Of a DNA stretch of 45,558 bases, positions 34,487 through 42,987 are shown one piece after another. Below the pieces are notes generated by a model, which was not told the origin of the DNA, did no database searches, and was given only the letters and a program-made list of their open reading frames with translations. Made by a program: the position numbers and the translations under genes. Source of the stretch: JBARRO01 sp049644265. Its GTDB lineage: Bacteria; Bacteroidota; Ignavibacteria; UBA10030. Within the stretch, counting starts at the first letter, position 1; every line of letters starts with the position of its first letter. The stretch covers positions 1-45,558 of the forward strand of contig JBARRO010000037.1 of the NCBI GenBank assembly GCA_049644265.1. The letters are read 5' to 3'.

Positions 34487-35643
34487 TCAAAGGAGTTGAT
34501 GAAGCCGAGGGGCCCGATAAATGTGTTGTAAAAGATGTAGAGGATTTCCATCAAAAGGAAACGGACGCCGAACCCTTTCTGATGCAGGACTTCTCCGGCA
34601 GCCAGAAACACCGCAAGATCAGCGGTGAGTTTGACGACGAAGGCGGACAGAGCCAGGTTCTCGGCCGTTGAGCCTGCCAGGTAGAAAAGAAATCCACACA
34701 GGAGAATCAGGTTTGACGAGTGAAACAGGAAGAAGAAGAGTTTCATGGGAAATGAAAAGAATCTTCCAGCTGAGAAGTGTCTTGTTCGCTGTTCCACAAA
34801 TGACCGGAACGAGTCGGGCGGAAATGTTGTCACGGTACTCTCGGGATCGGTGACGTATCGAATTTCCCATTTTGTTTCCCTCCGAACGGCCTGCAGGAAA
34901 AGATCGTCGTCCCCACTGACGGATTTCTTTATCAGTTCAAATCCACCAACCTCGTCATAGACTCTTCGGCGATAAGCGAGATTCCTTCCGGTGCAGAGCC
35001 AACCTTTGTTCCATCCGATGGATCCTGCTGACCAGACAGCCCCCTTGAACTCTTCGTACGCAATGAATTGGTAGAGCAGTTTCTTGATGAGCGAGCGACT
35101 GGACGGTTCTGTATACGGCGAGTAACCGGCCACCATGCCAACGTCAGGAGTGAACAAAGCAACAAGACTTGAGATCCATCCACGCGAAGGGATGCAATCG
35201 GCATCGGTAAAACAAAGGATTTCTCCTTTGCTCAGTTTGATTCCTTCTGAGAGTGCATACTTTTTAGGGGGCATGGAGGACGGAAGCGATGCGATATTGA
35301 CAAGCTGTACCGTCGGGTGGGGCTTCTGAAACGACTTGACGATATCCGAAGTACGGTCGGTAGATCGGTCATTCACAATGATGATCTCATAATTGGGATA
35401 CGTCTGTGCAGTCAGCTGCTCCAGGAGACGGCCAATATTCGACTCCTCGTTTCTCGCCGCCACAATCACCGATACCGTGGGCTGTGCCTCAGATTTCGGA
35501 TACGTGGTTCTGCGAAGACCCAGGAGGAGCCCGAGTTGCACCAAAACATAGAACGAGACAGAGAGCAGCAGGATGGCGGGAAGAATTGTGTCAACGGAAG
35601 TCACAGCGTCAAAGTCGGAAATAATAGCTTCTTTTTCAAACAC
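34456..35643 (-). CDS. processive-type membrane GT2 glycosyltransferase A
   Basis: This 395-residue protein is a paralogue of the gene at 32379. It has an N-terminal membrane segment (about 20-45), then VSVIVAARNEESNIGRLL, IIIVNDRSTDRT, the donor motif FTDADCIPSRGWI, and GDDDLFLQAV. At the QxxRW position it reads EQRTRHFSAGRF, so the tryptophan is replaced by His. Three to four C-terminal membrane segments follow. It is first in the minus-strand operon, starting with GTG, and is divergent from uridine kinase with 87 bp between. The loss of the tryptophan suggests a non-processive, single-sugar transferase (inference). Confidence 0.86.
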   Translation of the reverse strand: MFEKEAIISDFDAVTSVDTILPAILLLSVSFYVLVQLGLLLGLRRTTYPKSEAQPTVSVIVAARNEESNIGRLLEQLTAQTYPNYEIIIVNDRSTDRTSDIVKSFQKPHPTVQLVNIASLPSSMPPKKYALSEGIKLSKGEILCFTDADCIPSRGWISSLVALFTPDVGMVAGYSPYTEPSSRSLIKKLLYQFIAYEEFKGAVWSAGSIGWNKGWLCTGRNLAYRRRVYDEVGGFELIKKSVSGDDDLFLQAVRRETKWEIRYVTDPESTVTTFPPDSFRSFVEQRTRHFSAGRFFSFPMKLFFFLFHSSNLILLCGFLFYLAGSTAENLALSAFVVKLTADLAVFLAAGEVLHQKGFGVRFLLMEILYIFYNTFIGPLGFINSFEWKPAEHPQP

Positions 35644-35651
35644 TCATTTCG

Positions 35652-35680
35652 TTGCAAATAGCGCCCCTATCGAGTATATT
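35652..35680 (+). promoter_or_regulatory. candidate promoter for uridine kinase
   Basis: TTGCAA (35652-35657), a 17-bp spacer and TATATT (35675-35680) predict transcription from about 35687, giving a leader of about 44 bases before the udk ATG. Confidence 0.52.
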
Positions 35681-35730
35681 TTGAGTCAAGAGGTATTTAT
35701 CATCTTCTGAAATTCATATTCGGACAATCG

Positions 35731-36396
35731 ATGAAATCGCTGGTCATTGGGATTGCTGGAGGAACGGGGTCAGGCAAGACGACGGTGACAAACAAGATTC
35801 TCGAGCATCTCGACACGAGTCGCGTGATTGTCATTCAGCACGATTCCTACTACAAGGACCTGAGCCAATTCGGCGGAACCTCTTCGGACAAGATCAATTT
35901 CGATCATCCTGACTCGCTCGAAACATCCCTGCTCATCCGTCACATCCAGCAGCTTCGGAATGGTTTGGCCGTGGAGTGTCCCATCTACAATTTCACCACC
36001 AACCGTCGCACAAAAGAGACCAGGCGTATCGAGCCAAAGGAAATCATTATCGTCGACGGTATTCTCATCCTTGTTGAAAAGACCCTCAGGGAATTGATGG
36101 ATATACGCATCTTTGTCGACACGGACGCAGATGAGCGGCTGATCCGACGTATCAGAAGGGATATTGTCGAGCGCGGACGCTCGGTTGACTCGGTGATGAA
36201 TCAGTACATGACGACGGTCAAACCCATGCATCTTGAATTCGTCGAACCGAGCAAGCACTGGGCCGACGTCATCATTCCACGAGGTGCTGAAAACCTCGTT
36301 GCGATCGATATGGTCGTGACAAAAATCCGTTTCTTGCTTGAGGAAAAAGGAGAACCATCCGGTCGCGCGAAAATCCAATCTCCTGTTTCCAATTAA
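35731..36396 (+). CDS. udk: uridine kinase
   Basis: This 221-residue P-loop kinase phosphorylates uridine and cytidine in pyrimidine salvage. Walker A is GGTGSGKT (residues 10-17). The substrate loop QHDSYYKDLSQF and the FDHPDSLETSLL block are family hallmarks, followed by YNFTTNRR and IIIVDGILILV. The lid region has RLIRRIRRDIVERGRS. Length is normal for bacterial Udk. It is a single gene between a divergent glycosyltransferase operon and the M16 peptidase gene, with its own promoter candidate. Confidence 0.96.
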   Translation: MKSLVIGIAGGTGSGKTTVTNKILEHLDTSRVIVIQHDSYYKDLSQFGGTSSDKINFDHPDSLETSLLIRHIQQLRNGLAVECPIYNFTTNRRTKETRRIEPKEIIIVDGILILVEKTLRELMDIRIFVDTDADERLIRRIRRDIVERGRSVDSVMNQYMTTVKPMHLEFVEPSKHWADVIIPRGAENLVAIDMVVTKIRFLLEEKGEPSGRAKIQSPVSN

Positions 36397-36492
36397 CTTT
36401 CCCCTTCGAAGCGTTTGAACCGGAAGACGACAATCCCGACTCATTACTCAAAACCCATTACTTATCACTTACTACATGGCGCTTCCCAGTTA

Positions 36493-36521
36493 TTGATTCT
36501 GCCCCAAAAATCTCCTACCTT
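36493..36521 (+). promoter_or_regulatory. candidate promoter for the M16 peptidase gene
   Basis: TTGATT (36493-36498), a 17-bp spacer and TACCTT (36516-36521) would start transcription near 36528, about 20 bases before the TTG start codon. This supports that start. Confidence 0.45.
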
Positions 36522-36548
36522 GATTCAATCTTAAACAGACGCAAAATA

Positions 36549-37874
36549 TTGAAGAACGCGAGTAAAAACCCGAAATCGAAGGCACCAGGAAAGATCGCAC
36601 CGGGTCCTGCAGTCAAGACTCAAGCTTCCTACCGAAAAACCGTTCTCCCCAACGGCGTACGTGTTATTTCCGAGGAAATTCCCCACGTCCGTTCGGTTTC
36701 CGTCGGAATCTGGGTCGACACGGGTTCAAGAGATGAAATCGAGACGAACAACGGCATCTCGCATTTCGTTGAACATATGGTGTTCAAGGGGACAAACAAA
36801 CGGAGTGTCAGGGAGATTGCCCAGAGTATTGAATCGCTCGGGGGATATCTCAACGCGTTCACGGGAAAAGAGCACACATGCTTCTACGCTCGTGTGCTGG
36901 ATGAAGATACCGAGACCGCGGTCGATGTGTTGAGCGACATGGCGATCCACTCGACATTTCCAGAAAAGGAAATCGAAAAGGAACGAGGGGTCGTCATCGA
37001 GGAGCTGAAGAACGCAGAAGATGATCCCGATGACATTATTCACGATTATTTTGAAAAAGCTTTATTCGGACTGCATGCTCTGGGGTTTCCGGTCATTGGT
37101 ACAGAAAAGAATCTGCGCTCGTTTAGCCGGAAGGAACTTCTTGATTTCAGAACCGATCGCTACATACCATCCAAAATGGTCGTCGCAGCCGCCGGTCACA
37201 TCGGCCACGATCAGCTTGTCGAACTGACCAAACGGTATTTGGATATCGATTCGAGACTGCCGAAACCCAACGGTTGGGGAAGAACTGTTCCGAGAATCCA
37301 GAAAAGCGCCAAATCCGTGCATGAGAAACCGATCCAGCAGGCACATATATGCCTTGGGACGGTTGGATTCGGCATCAAGAGCCCGCATCGATATCCCCTC
37401 CTCGTGCTGAATTCCTTGCTGGGAGACGGAATGAGCTCGCGGCTGTTCCAGAACATACGCGAGAAGTACGGTTTTGCGTATTCGGTATACAGCTTTGCCA
37501 ACATGATGGCCGACACGGGAACGTTCGGAGCATACATCGGAACCGACGTCAACCACGTCGATCAATGTGTGGAGCTTATCTGGAAAGAGCTCGAGAAGCT
37601 CAAGGTCAGGGAGGTCCCGGCAGCGGAGCTGAAGAGGACGAAGTCACAACTGAAGGGGGGAATGATGCTGAACCTCGAGAGCATTCCGAGCAGAATGATT
37701 CGGCTCGGAAGTTCCGAGCTCTATTTTGGCGAGCTGAGTTCTCTCGATTCCATTATCAGGAAAATCGACGCCGTAACACAGGAGGACTTGAAAGAAGTTG
37801 CTGTGGGTCTTTTCCGGGAAGAGACATTCTCGAGCATCATCTTCAAGCCGGCCAACCACAAATCCGGAACGTAG
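36549..37874 (+). CDS. M16 family zinc peptidase (processing-peptidase-like)
   Basis: This protein has 441 residues. The N-terminus is a Lys/Pro-rich 25-residue tail, then YRKTVLPNGVRVISEEIPHV. The inverted zinc motif is HFVEH (His72, Glu75, His76), with the distal ligand in IEELKNAEDDP (about Glu151/152). The C-terminal half has the substrate-binding RxxxY block (REKYGFAYSVYSF). This is the single-chain bacterial form related to mitochondrial processing peptidase beta and PqqL/YmxG. It starts with TTG close to the predicted transcription start. It is followed after 8 bp by an aminotransferase gene, so the two are probably cotranscribed. Confidence 0.9.
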   Translation: MKNASKNPKSKAPGKIAPGPAVKTQASYRKTVLPNGVRVISEEIPHVRSVSVGIWVDTGSRDEIETNNGISHFVEHMVFKGTNKRSVREIAQSIESLGGYLNAFTGKEHTCFYARVLDEDTETAVDVLSDMAIHSTFPEKEIEKERGVVIEELKNAEDDPDDIIHDYFEKALFGLHALGFPVIGTEKNLRSFSRKELLDFRTDRYIPSKMVVAAAGHIGHDQLVELTKRYLDIDSRLPKPNGWGRTVPRIQKSAKSVHEKPIQQAHICLGTVGFGIKSPHRYPLLVLNSLLGDGMSSRLFQNIREKYGFAYSVYSFANMMADTGTFGAYIGTDVNHVDQCVELIWKELEKLKVREVPAAELKRTKSQLKGGMMLNLESIPSRMIRLGSSELYFGELSSLDSIIRKIDAVTQEDLKEVAVGLFREETFSSIIFKPANHKSGT

Positions 37875-37882
37875 CCACGACT

Positions 37883-39109
37883 ATGCAGAACATCGAAGAT
37901 CTTGACGTCGAGCGCATGGTGACGTTGTCGCATCGTGCGCAGGAAATGCAGGGTTCTCCCATTCGCAAGCTCGCATCCATTGCCGAGCAGCGAAAGAAGC
38001 AGGGAGTAAGGGTCTACCATTTGAACATCGGCCAGCCGGACCTCCCGACATCTCCCGCCGTCTTTGAGGCGATTCAGAAATTCGACCAAAAAACGCTTGC
38101 GTACGCGCCCTCGAATGGGATTCCGCAGGCAATTTCCGCCTGGAAGGTCTACTTTTCCCACTTCGGAATCCGGTTCGATGAGAGCGAGATCATCGTGACG
38201 GCAGGCGGATCGGAAGCGATCATCTTCGCCATGTGTGCCGTTTGCGATGCGGGTGATGAAGTAATTGTGTTCGAGCCGTTCTACACCAACTACAATGGCT
38301 TCGCCTCCATTGCAAACGTCAAGCTTCGCGCAATCCCCCTGTCGATCGAAAACGGGTTTCACCTTCCCGCTGAAGACGAAATTGAACAGCACGTAACGGG
38401 GAGGACAAGGGCAATTCTCTTCTGCAATCCCTCCAACCCGACGGGTACCATTTACTCTCGCGAAGAACTACAGCGTCTCGTGCATGTTGCGAAACGGCAC
38501 AACTTGTTCCTTCTTTCCGATGAAGTCTATCGGGAATTTGCGTACGACGCCAAAGCGGTCAGCATAGCGGAATTCCCGGAGGTGGACCAGCAGGCGATTC
38601 TCCTCGACAGTTGCTCGAAGCGATTCAATGTATGCGGCGCCCGAATCGGCGCGCTGGCATCTCACAACAAAGGGATCGTCCAGGCGGCACTGAAATTCGG
38701 GATGGCACGCCTTTCCGTTGCAACGCTGGAGCAGGTTGCAGTGACTCCTTTGCTGAATTCTCCGACTCCCTACACCAAACCCATCGCGGAAGAATTCCGG
38801 CGAAGGCGCGACGCGGTGTACGAAGGTCTGAAGTCCATTCCGGGCGTCACGTTCTACAAACCGGAGGGTGCCTTCTATATCGTCATAGGATTGCCCGTAA
38901 AGGATTCGGAACATTTTGCGAAGTGGTTGATAGAAGAATACGATCTCGAAAAAGAAACCGTTCTTCTTGCACCCGCCCAGGGATTCTATGCAACACCGGG
39001 GAAGGGACAGAATGAAGTCCGGCTGGCGTTTATGCTGAACGTCCCCGATTTGCAGCGCTCGCTCACCATCCTCAAGAACGCTCTCGTAACCTACAATAAG
39101 AAATTCTGA
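37883..39109 (+). CDS. PLP-dependent aminotransferase, class I/II (aspartate aminotransferase-like)
   Basis: This 408-residue fold-type I enzyme has Lys246 in SCSKRFNVCGARIG as the likely Schiff-base lysine. CNPSNPTG (181-188) and the cofactor-tyrosine/aspartate block LSDEVYREF are conserved, and the C-terminal arginine is near QNEVRLAFML. Members convert aspartate, alanine or aromatic amino acids with 2-oxoglutarate; the exact substrate is not clear. ATG 37883 is used because the frame stays open far upstream through the M16 gene, where the translation has no family similarity and is plainly a shadow. Confidence 0.9.
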   Translation: MQNIEDLDVERMVTLSHRAQEMQGSPIRKLASIAEQRKKQGVRVYHLNIGQPDLPTSPAVFEAIQKFDQKTLAYAPSNGIPQAISAWKVYFSHFGIRFDESEIIVTAGGSEAIIFAMCAVCDAGDEVIVFEPFYTNYNGFASIANVKLRAIPLSIENGFHLPAEDEIEQHVTGRTRAILFCNPSNPTGTIYSREELQRLVHVAKRHNLFLLSDEVYREFAYDAKAVSIAEFPEVDQQAILLDSCSKRFNVCGARIGALASHNKGIVQAALKFGMARLSVATLEQVAVTPLLNSPTPYTKPIAEEFRRRRDAVYEGLKSIPGVTFYKPEGAFYIVIGLPVKDSEHFAKWLIEEYDLEKETVLLAPAQGFYATPGKGQNEVRLAFMLNVPDLQRSLTILKNALVTYNKKF

Positions 39110-39122
39110 CAAACGCGTTATC

Positions 39123-40808
39123 ATGGCGAAGATCACGATCGATTCCAAAGAGTACGACGTCGACCCGAAGCTGACGGTCATTCAGGCGGCCGCACAAAAC
39201 GGCATTGAAATTCCGCACTTCTGCTATCATCCGAAGCTCTCCGTCGCAGGAAATTGCAGGATGTGCCTCGTGGAAGTCGAGAAAATGCCGAAGTTGGCGA
39301 TCGCGTGCGCCACACAGGTTGCGGAAGGGATGGTGGTGAAAACGGGAACGGAACGCGTGATCAAGGCGCGCAATGCCGTCATGGAGTTCCTCCTGATCAA
39401 CCATCCTCTTGACTGTCCGATTTGTGATGAGGCGGGGGAGTGCAAACTCCAGGACTACTCCTACAAGTACAGCCGGGGGTATAGCAGGTTTGAGGAAGAT
39501 AAGGTCCATAAGCCGAAGCGCGTCGAGCTGGGCCCGAACGTCATGCTTGACGATGAACGGTGCATTATGTGTTCCCGGTGCGTCCGGTACGCCGATGAGA
39601 TTGTACGACAGCCGGTTCTGACATTCACCGAGCGGGGGACTCACGTTGTTCTGACGACGTTTCCGGGCACGACGTTCGACAACCCCTACTCAATGAATGT
39701 CGTCGAGCTCTGCCCCGTTGGAGCATTGACGAGCAGGGATTTCAGATTCAAGGCTCGTGTCTGGGAAATGTCGACGACGGAGAGCATCTGCACAGGTTGT
39801 GCCCGCGGATGCAACGTGAATTATTGGACGCGCAACAACGAAATCCTTCGCCTCACGCCGCGTCAGAACGAGGAGGTAAACTCGTCGTGGATGTGCGATT
39901 TCGGAAGATTGGAGACCTTCAAGCATGTCAATGGTGAAAAACGTGTCAACCGGCCTCTTCTTCGGAAAGAAGGCTCTCTGGTAGAAGTGGGATGGGATGA
40001 AGCGATTGCGAAGGTTGTTTCGGAGCTCCGGGCATTCAGGAAAACCGAAATAGCGGGCCTCGGATCGGCGTTTGCGACGAATGAAGACAATTACGTTTTC
40101 CAGCGACTCATGAAGGATGTGCTTGGAACAAAGAATGTGGATTTCGTCAGGCACGAAAAGGATGGGGATCAGGATGATTTTCTGCTGCGATCGGACAAGA
40201 CTCCGAACAGCTATGGAACAAACGAAGTGGGCGTACATCCGGGTGGTGGCGGAAGAGATCTGGAAGGGATTTTGAAGGGAATTGAAGACGGGACGATCAA
40301 GGCTTTGTATGTCCTCGAGGACAACATAGCGGCAGACCGAAAGGTTGCCGAAGTCTTGTCGAGTCTCCAGCTTCTCATCGTTCACGCTCATTCGCGAAAC
40401 GAAACAACTGAGCTGGCGGATATTGTCCTCTCGGCATCGACCTATGCCGAAAGGCACGGCACGATGGTGAACTTCCAGGGACGGGTTCAGCGAGTCAGAC
40501 CTGTTGTGGTAACGCTGGAGCAGGACCGGGCCCTTGACGGATTTGCCATGAGTCGATGGGACAAGTTTGCCTCGCACAACGACCGGTGGGGAAAGGGTCC
40601 CCGAAGAGAGGCAAGACCGTCGTGGCGAATTCTCGCAGCCATTGGCGGTGCACTCGGAGGAAAATTGAAATACAACAGTGCCGAGGATGTGTTCAAAGAG
40701 ATCGCGGACAAGATCTCTTTGTTCAAGGGATTAACATATTTGAAGATCGGAAGCAGAGGGGCAATGCTGAAGGTCCGAAATTTGGCAGGAACATCTGTCA
40801 CAACGTAA
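39123..40808 (+). CDS. nuoG: NADH-quinone oxidoreductase subunit G
   Basis: This 561-residue peripheral subunit of complex I carries several Fe-S clusters. The [2Fe-2S] ligands are Cys34, Cys45, Cys48 and Cys62. Then come HPLDCPICDEAGEC (the His-ligated N3 type), RCIMCSRCVRYADEI with VVELCPVGALT (N4-type), and CTGCARGCNVNYW with a later WMCDFGR, an extra cluster of the molybdopterin-oxidoreductase type. The C-terminal part is shorter than in E. coli NuoG (908 residues), keeping only part of the molybdopterin-like region. It is followed at 12-bp intervals by nuoH and nuoI; other nuo genes are not in the window. Confidence 0.94.
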   Translation: MAKITIDSKEYDVDPKLTVIQAAAQNGIEIPHFCYHPKLSVAGNCRMCLVEVEKMPKLAIACATQVAEGMVVKTGTERVIKARNAVMEFLLINHPLDCPICDEAGECKLQDYSYKYSRGYSRFEEDKVHKPKRVELGPNVMLDDERCIMCSRCVRYADEIVRQPVLTFTERGTHVVLTTFPGTTFDNPYSMNVVELCPVGALTSRDFRFKARVWEMSTTESICTGCARGCNVNYWTRNNEILRLTPRQNEEVNSSWMCDFGRLETFKHVNGEKRVNRPLLRKEGSLVEVGWDEAIAKVVSELRAFRKTEIAGLGSAFATNEDNYVFQRLMKDVLGTKNVDFVRHEKDGDQDDFLLRSDKTPNSYGTNEVGVHPGGGGRDLEGILKGIEDGTIKALYVLEDNIAADRKVAEVLSSLQLLIVHAHSRNETTELADIVLSASTYAERHGTMVNFQGRVQRVRPVVVTLEQDRALDGFAMSRWDKFASHNDRWGKGPRREARPSWRILAAIGGALGGKLKYNSAEDVFKEIADKISLFKGLTYLKIGSRGAMLKVRNLAGTSVTT

Positions 40809-40820
40809 CCAACGCAGAAT

Positions 40821-41855
40821 ATGGACTTCGTCATCATTCTTGCAAAAATAGCTTTTGTTCTCGCCGGCGTTCTGACGGGAGCAGCGGTGTGCGTCTTTGT
40901 CGAACGAAAGGTTAGCGCGTACATCCAGAACCGCATCGGACCGAATCGTGTTGGCCCCGGCGGTTGGTTTCAGGCAATCGCCGATGTTGGCAAGCTGGTG
41001 ATGAAGGAGGATATTGTCCCGGCAAATGCAAACAAGGTTATCCACGACCTTGCACCGGTCATCTCGGTTACGGTTGCCATGAGCACGTTTGCAGTCATTC
41101 CCTTTGGTAACACCATCGAACTCTTCGGACAGCAAATCAAACTCATCGTTGCGGACGTGAACGTCGGAATCCTCTACATCCTTGCGATGACGGGGATGGG
41201 CGTCTACGGCGTCACACTCGCCGGATGGTCCTCGAACAACAAGTATTCCCTTCTCGGGGGACTTCGCTCGTCGGCACAACTGATCAGCTATGAGCTCTCC
41301 ATGGGTATCTCACTGATCGGCGTGTTGCTCATGGCGGGGTCAGTTCGACTCGATCAGATCGTCGTGGCCCAGTCGGGGTACTGGGGAGGTTGGCTGCCGC
41401 GCTGGAACATCTTCCCGCAATTTTTCGGCTGCGTGACCTTTTTGGTTGCCTCATTCGCAGAAACAAACAGACTTCCGTTTGATCTGCCGGAAGCCGAACC
41501 AGAATTGGTCGGAGGATATCATACCGAATACACGGGAATGAAGTTCGGCTTATTCATGCTTTCGGAGTACATGAACCTGATTACCTCGAGCGCCATCATC
41601 GTGACGCTGTTTCTGGGGGGATGGACTTTTCCTTACATCGAAAACATCGGGTTCTCCCCCTTGATCGTGAGTTTGCTGCAGATTGGGGCATTTGTGTTCA
41701 AGGTGGTGTGTGTCATCTTTTTTTACATGGTCATTCGCTGGACATTGCCGCGATTTCGGTACGACCAGCTGATGAACCTCGGATGGAAAGTGATGTTGCC
41801 GCTCTCCATCGTCAATTTTCTCGTCACCGGGCTGGTGATGCTTCTGCTTTCGTAA
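40821..41855 (+). CDS. nuoH: NADH-quinone oxidoreductase subunit H
   Basis: This 344-residue integral membrane subunit of complex I links the quinone site to the membrane arm. About eight membrane segments are visible. Conserved loops are present: VERKVSAYIQNRIGPNRVGP, then LISYELSMGISLIGVLLMAG and the acidic quinone-pocket loop AETNRLPFDLPEAEPELVGG followed by YHTEYTGMKFGLFML. Length and motif order are normal. It sits between nuoG and nuoI with 12-bp spacers. Confidence 0.96.
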   Translation: MDFVIILAKIAFVLAGVLTGAAVCVFVERKVSAYIQNRIGPNRVGPGGWFQAIADVGKLVMKEDIVPANANKVIHDLAPVISVTVAMSTFAVIPFGNTIELFGQQIKLIVADVNVGILYILAMTGMGVYGVTLAGWSSNNKYSLLGGLRSSAQLISYELSMGISLIGVLLMAGSVRLDQIVVAQSGYWGGWLPRWNIFPQFFGCVTFLVASFAETNRLPFDLPEAEPELVGGYHTEYTGMKFGLFMLSEYMNLITSSAIIVTLFLGGWTFPYIENIGFSPLIVSLLQIGAFVFKVVCVIFFYMVIRWTLPRFRYDQLMNLGWKVMLPLSIVNFLVTGLVMLLLS

Positions 41856-41867
41856 AGGGATGGATGT

Positions 41868-42368
41868 ATGAGCGCGAACGGTAAAATGATTCGGAGCAAG
41901 GACCTGGGGTTTTGGCAGAAGCTGTACTTCCCCGAGATTTTCAAGGGAATGCGCCTGACGATTGCGCAGATCTTCCGCCCGAAAATCACCGTCCAGTTCC
42001 CCGATGAACGATTCCAACCTGCGGCTTCCTTCCGTGGCCGGCCCGTACTTGTCGAAGAGAACGGAACTGAACGCTGCGTGGCATGCGGGCTCTGCTCAAG
42101 AGTCTGTCCCGCGCTGGCGATCGAAGTTCAGGCGTCCGAAACGGAGCTTGCCAAGGAGCGTTACCCGATCAAGTTTGAAATCAATATGGTTCGCTGCATC
42201 TTCTGCGGTTTCTGTGAAGAGGTTTGTCCGGAAGAGGCGATCGTGATGTGCAACGACTACCTGCTCGTGTTCTCCAGCCAAGAAGAAGCGGTGTTTGGGA
42301 AGGATAAGCTCCTGACGTCCGCTGAGAAGCTGCGCCCCCGCCTGGAATGGCTCCGTGAGCATCGCTGA
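41868..42368 (+). CDS. nuoI: NADH-quinone oxidoreductase subunit I
   Basis: This 166-residue ferredoxin-like subunit has two [4Fe-4S] motifs. One is Cys70, Cys73, Cys76 and Cys80 (CVACGLCSRVCP); the other is Cys110, Cys113, Cys116 and Cys120 (CIFCGFCEEVCP). They carry electrons to the quinone. The N-terminal amphipathic segment (LGFWQKLYFPEIFKGMRL) docks on NuoH in the known structure. It is last in the visible nuo run. The next 619 bp hold repeats rather than nuoJ, so the nuo genes are split here. Confidence 0.95.
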   Translation: MSANGKMIRSKDLGFWQKLYFPEIFKGMRLTIAQIFRPKITVQFPDERFQPAASFRGRPVLVEENGTERCVACGLCSRVCPALAIEVQASETELAKERYPIKFEINMVRCIFCGFCEEVCPEEAIVMCNDYLLVFSSQEEAVFGKDKLLTSAEKLRPRLEWLREHR

Positions 42369-42544
42369 TTATTGAAGGCGGAGTTCACAGAGATTGAGTC
42401 GCGACAAGACAGTGTAGCTAAGCTTTTGCCTCCGTCTGTAAGACAGTTGTTTCCCCCCTTATAATCCTCATTCCCCCGACTTTTTATTAGATCAACAACG
42501 ACGGATTGCTATGCCGTCTGCGTGGTTTATCCACGAAGAATGAC
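42369..42544. other. intergenic region after nuoI
   Basis: No gene is supported. The stretch has a poly-C tract (CCCCCC near 42453) and a short palindromic CTGT...ACAG element near 42437-42447, but no clean terminator. It leads directly into the first REP-like unit at 42545. Confidence 0.5.
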
Positions 42545-42596
42545 GGTTAAAACCTGCCGGCTGCCGGAGACTCCATCCACGAGCTGAAGCTCGTGG
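42545..42596 (+). repeat. REP-like unit 1 (forward)
   Basis: GGTTAAAACC (42545-42554), a small CCGGC-T-GCCGG palindrome, then the perfect hairpin CCACGAGCTGAAGCTCGTGG (42577-42596), followed by AAAAATGGGAAGA. The order and flank match the unit at 43419-43470, at the right side of the transposase gene. Confidence 0.78.
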
Positions 42597-42780
42597 AAAA
42601 ATGGGAAGACCTGATTTTTCAATGGAAGTTAAGTCGAAGGTGTGAAAAAAAGGGGATGATCTGATTTTGGCATTTGCGCTGAAGCTGCGGAAAAAAAGAA
42701 GTTCTCATTCCTTTTACCCGGGGATAGAGCCGAAGGTGTGAATAACTGGGAAGATCTGATTTTCAACACAGATGGAAATT
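42597..42780 (+). repeat. degenerate tandem repeat behind REP unit 1
   Basis: TGGGAAGA-CTGATTTT and CGAAGGTGTGAA recur (42635 and 42731, period about 96 bp), with a broken hairpin GCGCTGAAGCTGCGG between. It is a decayed version of the array that follows REP unit 3. No open reading frame is supported up to 42912. Confidence 0.62.
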
Positions 42781-42912
42781 CAGTGATTCAAGTGCGTCAC
42801 GAAGCAGCAACCCAATGCGAAGGGAGGCGAAAAATATTCGAAGCAGGAAATCTGAAGACACCAGGACCAATTAGAAGAAGCACAAGGCGAGCCATAAGCA
42901 AACAACGAATTA

Positions 42913-42987
42913 CCACGACCTTCAGGTCGTGGCCCCAGCTAATCAAAACAGCGAGGGTTTTAACCCAAGAGACCGGGAGGGGGATTT
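42913..42987 (-). repeat. left-end REP unit 2 and transposase leader
   Basis: Hairpin CCACGACCTTCAGGTCGTGG (42913-42932), then CAGCGAG and the palindrome GGGTTTTAACCC (42955-42966), then a strong GGGAGGGGGAT ribosome binding site before ATG 42988. Read on the minus strand it is the same type of unit (GGGTTAAAACCC then hairpin) as at 43419, so the transposase lies between inverted ends. The whole 75 bp recur before comM (44009-44082). Confidence 0.82.

Noticed and set aside
35684..35689. TTGACT on the minus strand as a -35 box for the glycosyltransferase operon
   Set aside because: No acceptable -10 hexamer is found 16-18 bp further on; the sequence there is GC-rich.
36397..36548. Small gene or riboswitch between udk and the M16 gene
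   Set aside because: Only a promoter-like pair and low-complexity CATTACT-type sequence are seen; no conserved RNA motif is recognised.
37349..37882. Long upstream extension of the aminotransferase reading frame (178 codons)
   Set aside because: It lies out of frame over the M16 peptidase gene, and its translation has no family likeness; the aminotransferase begins at ATG 37883.
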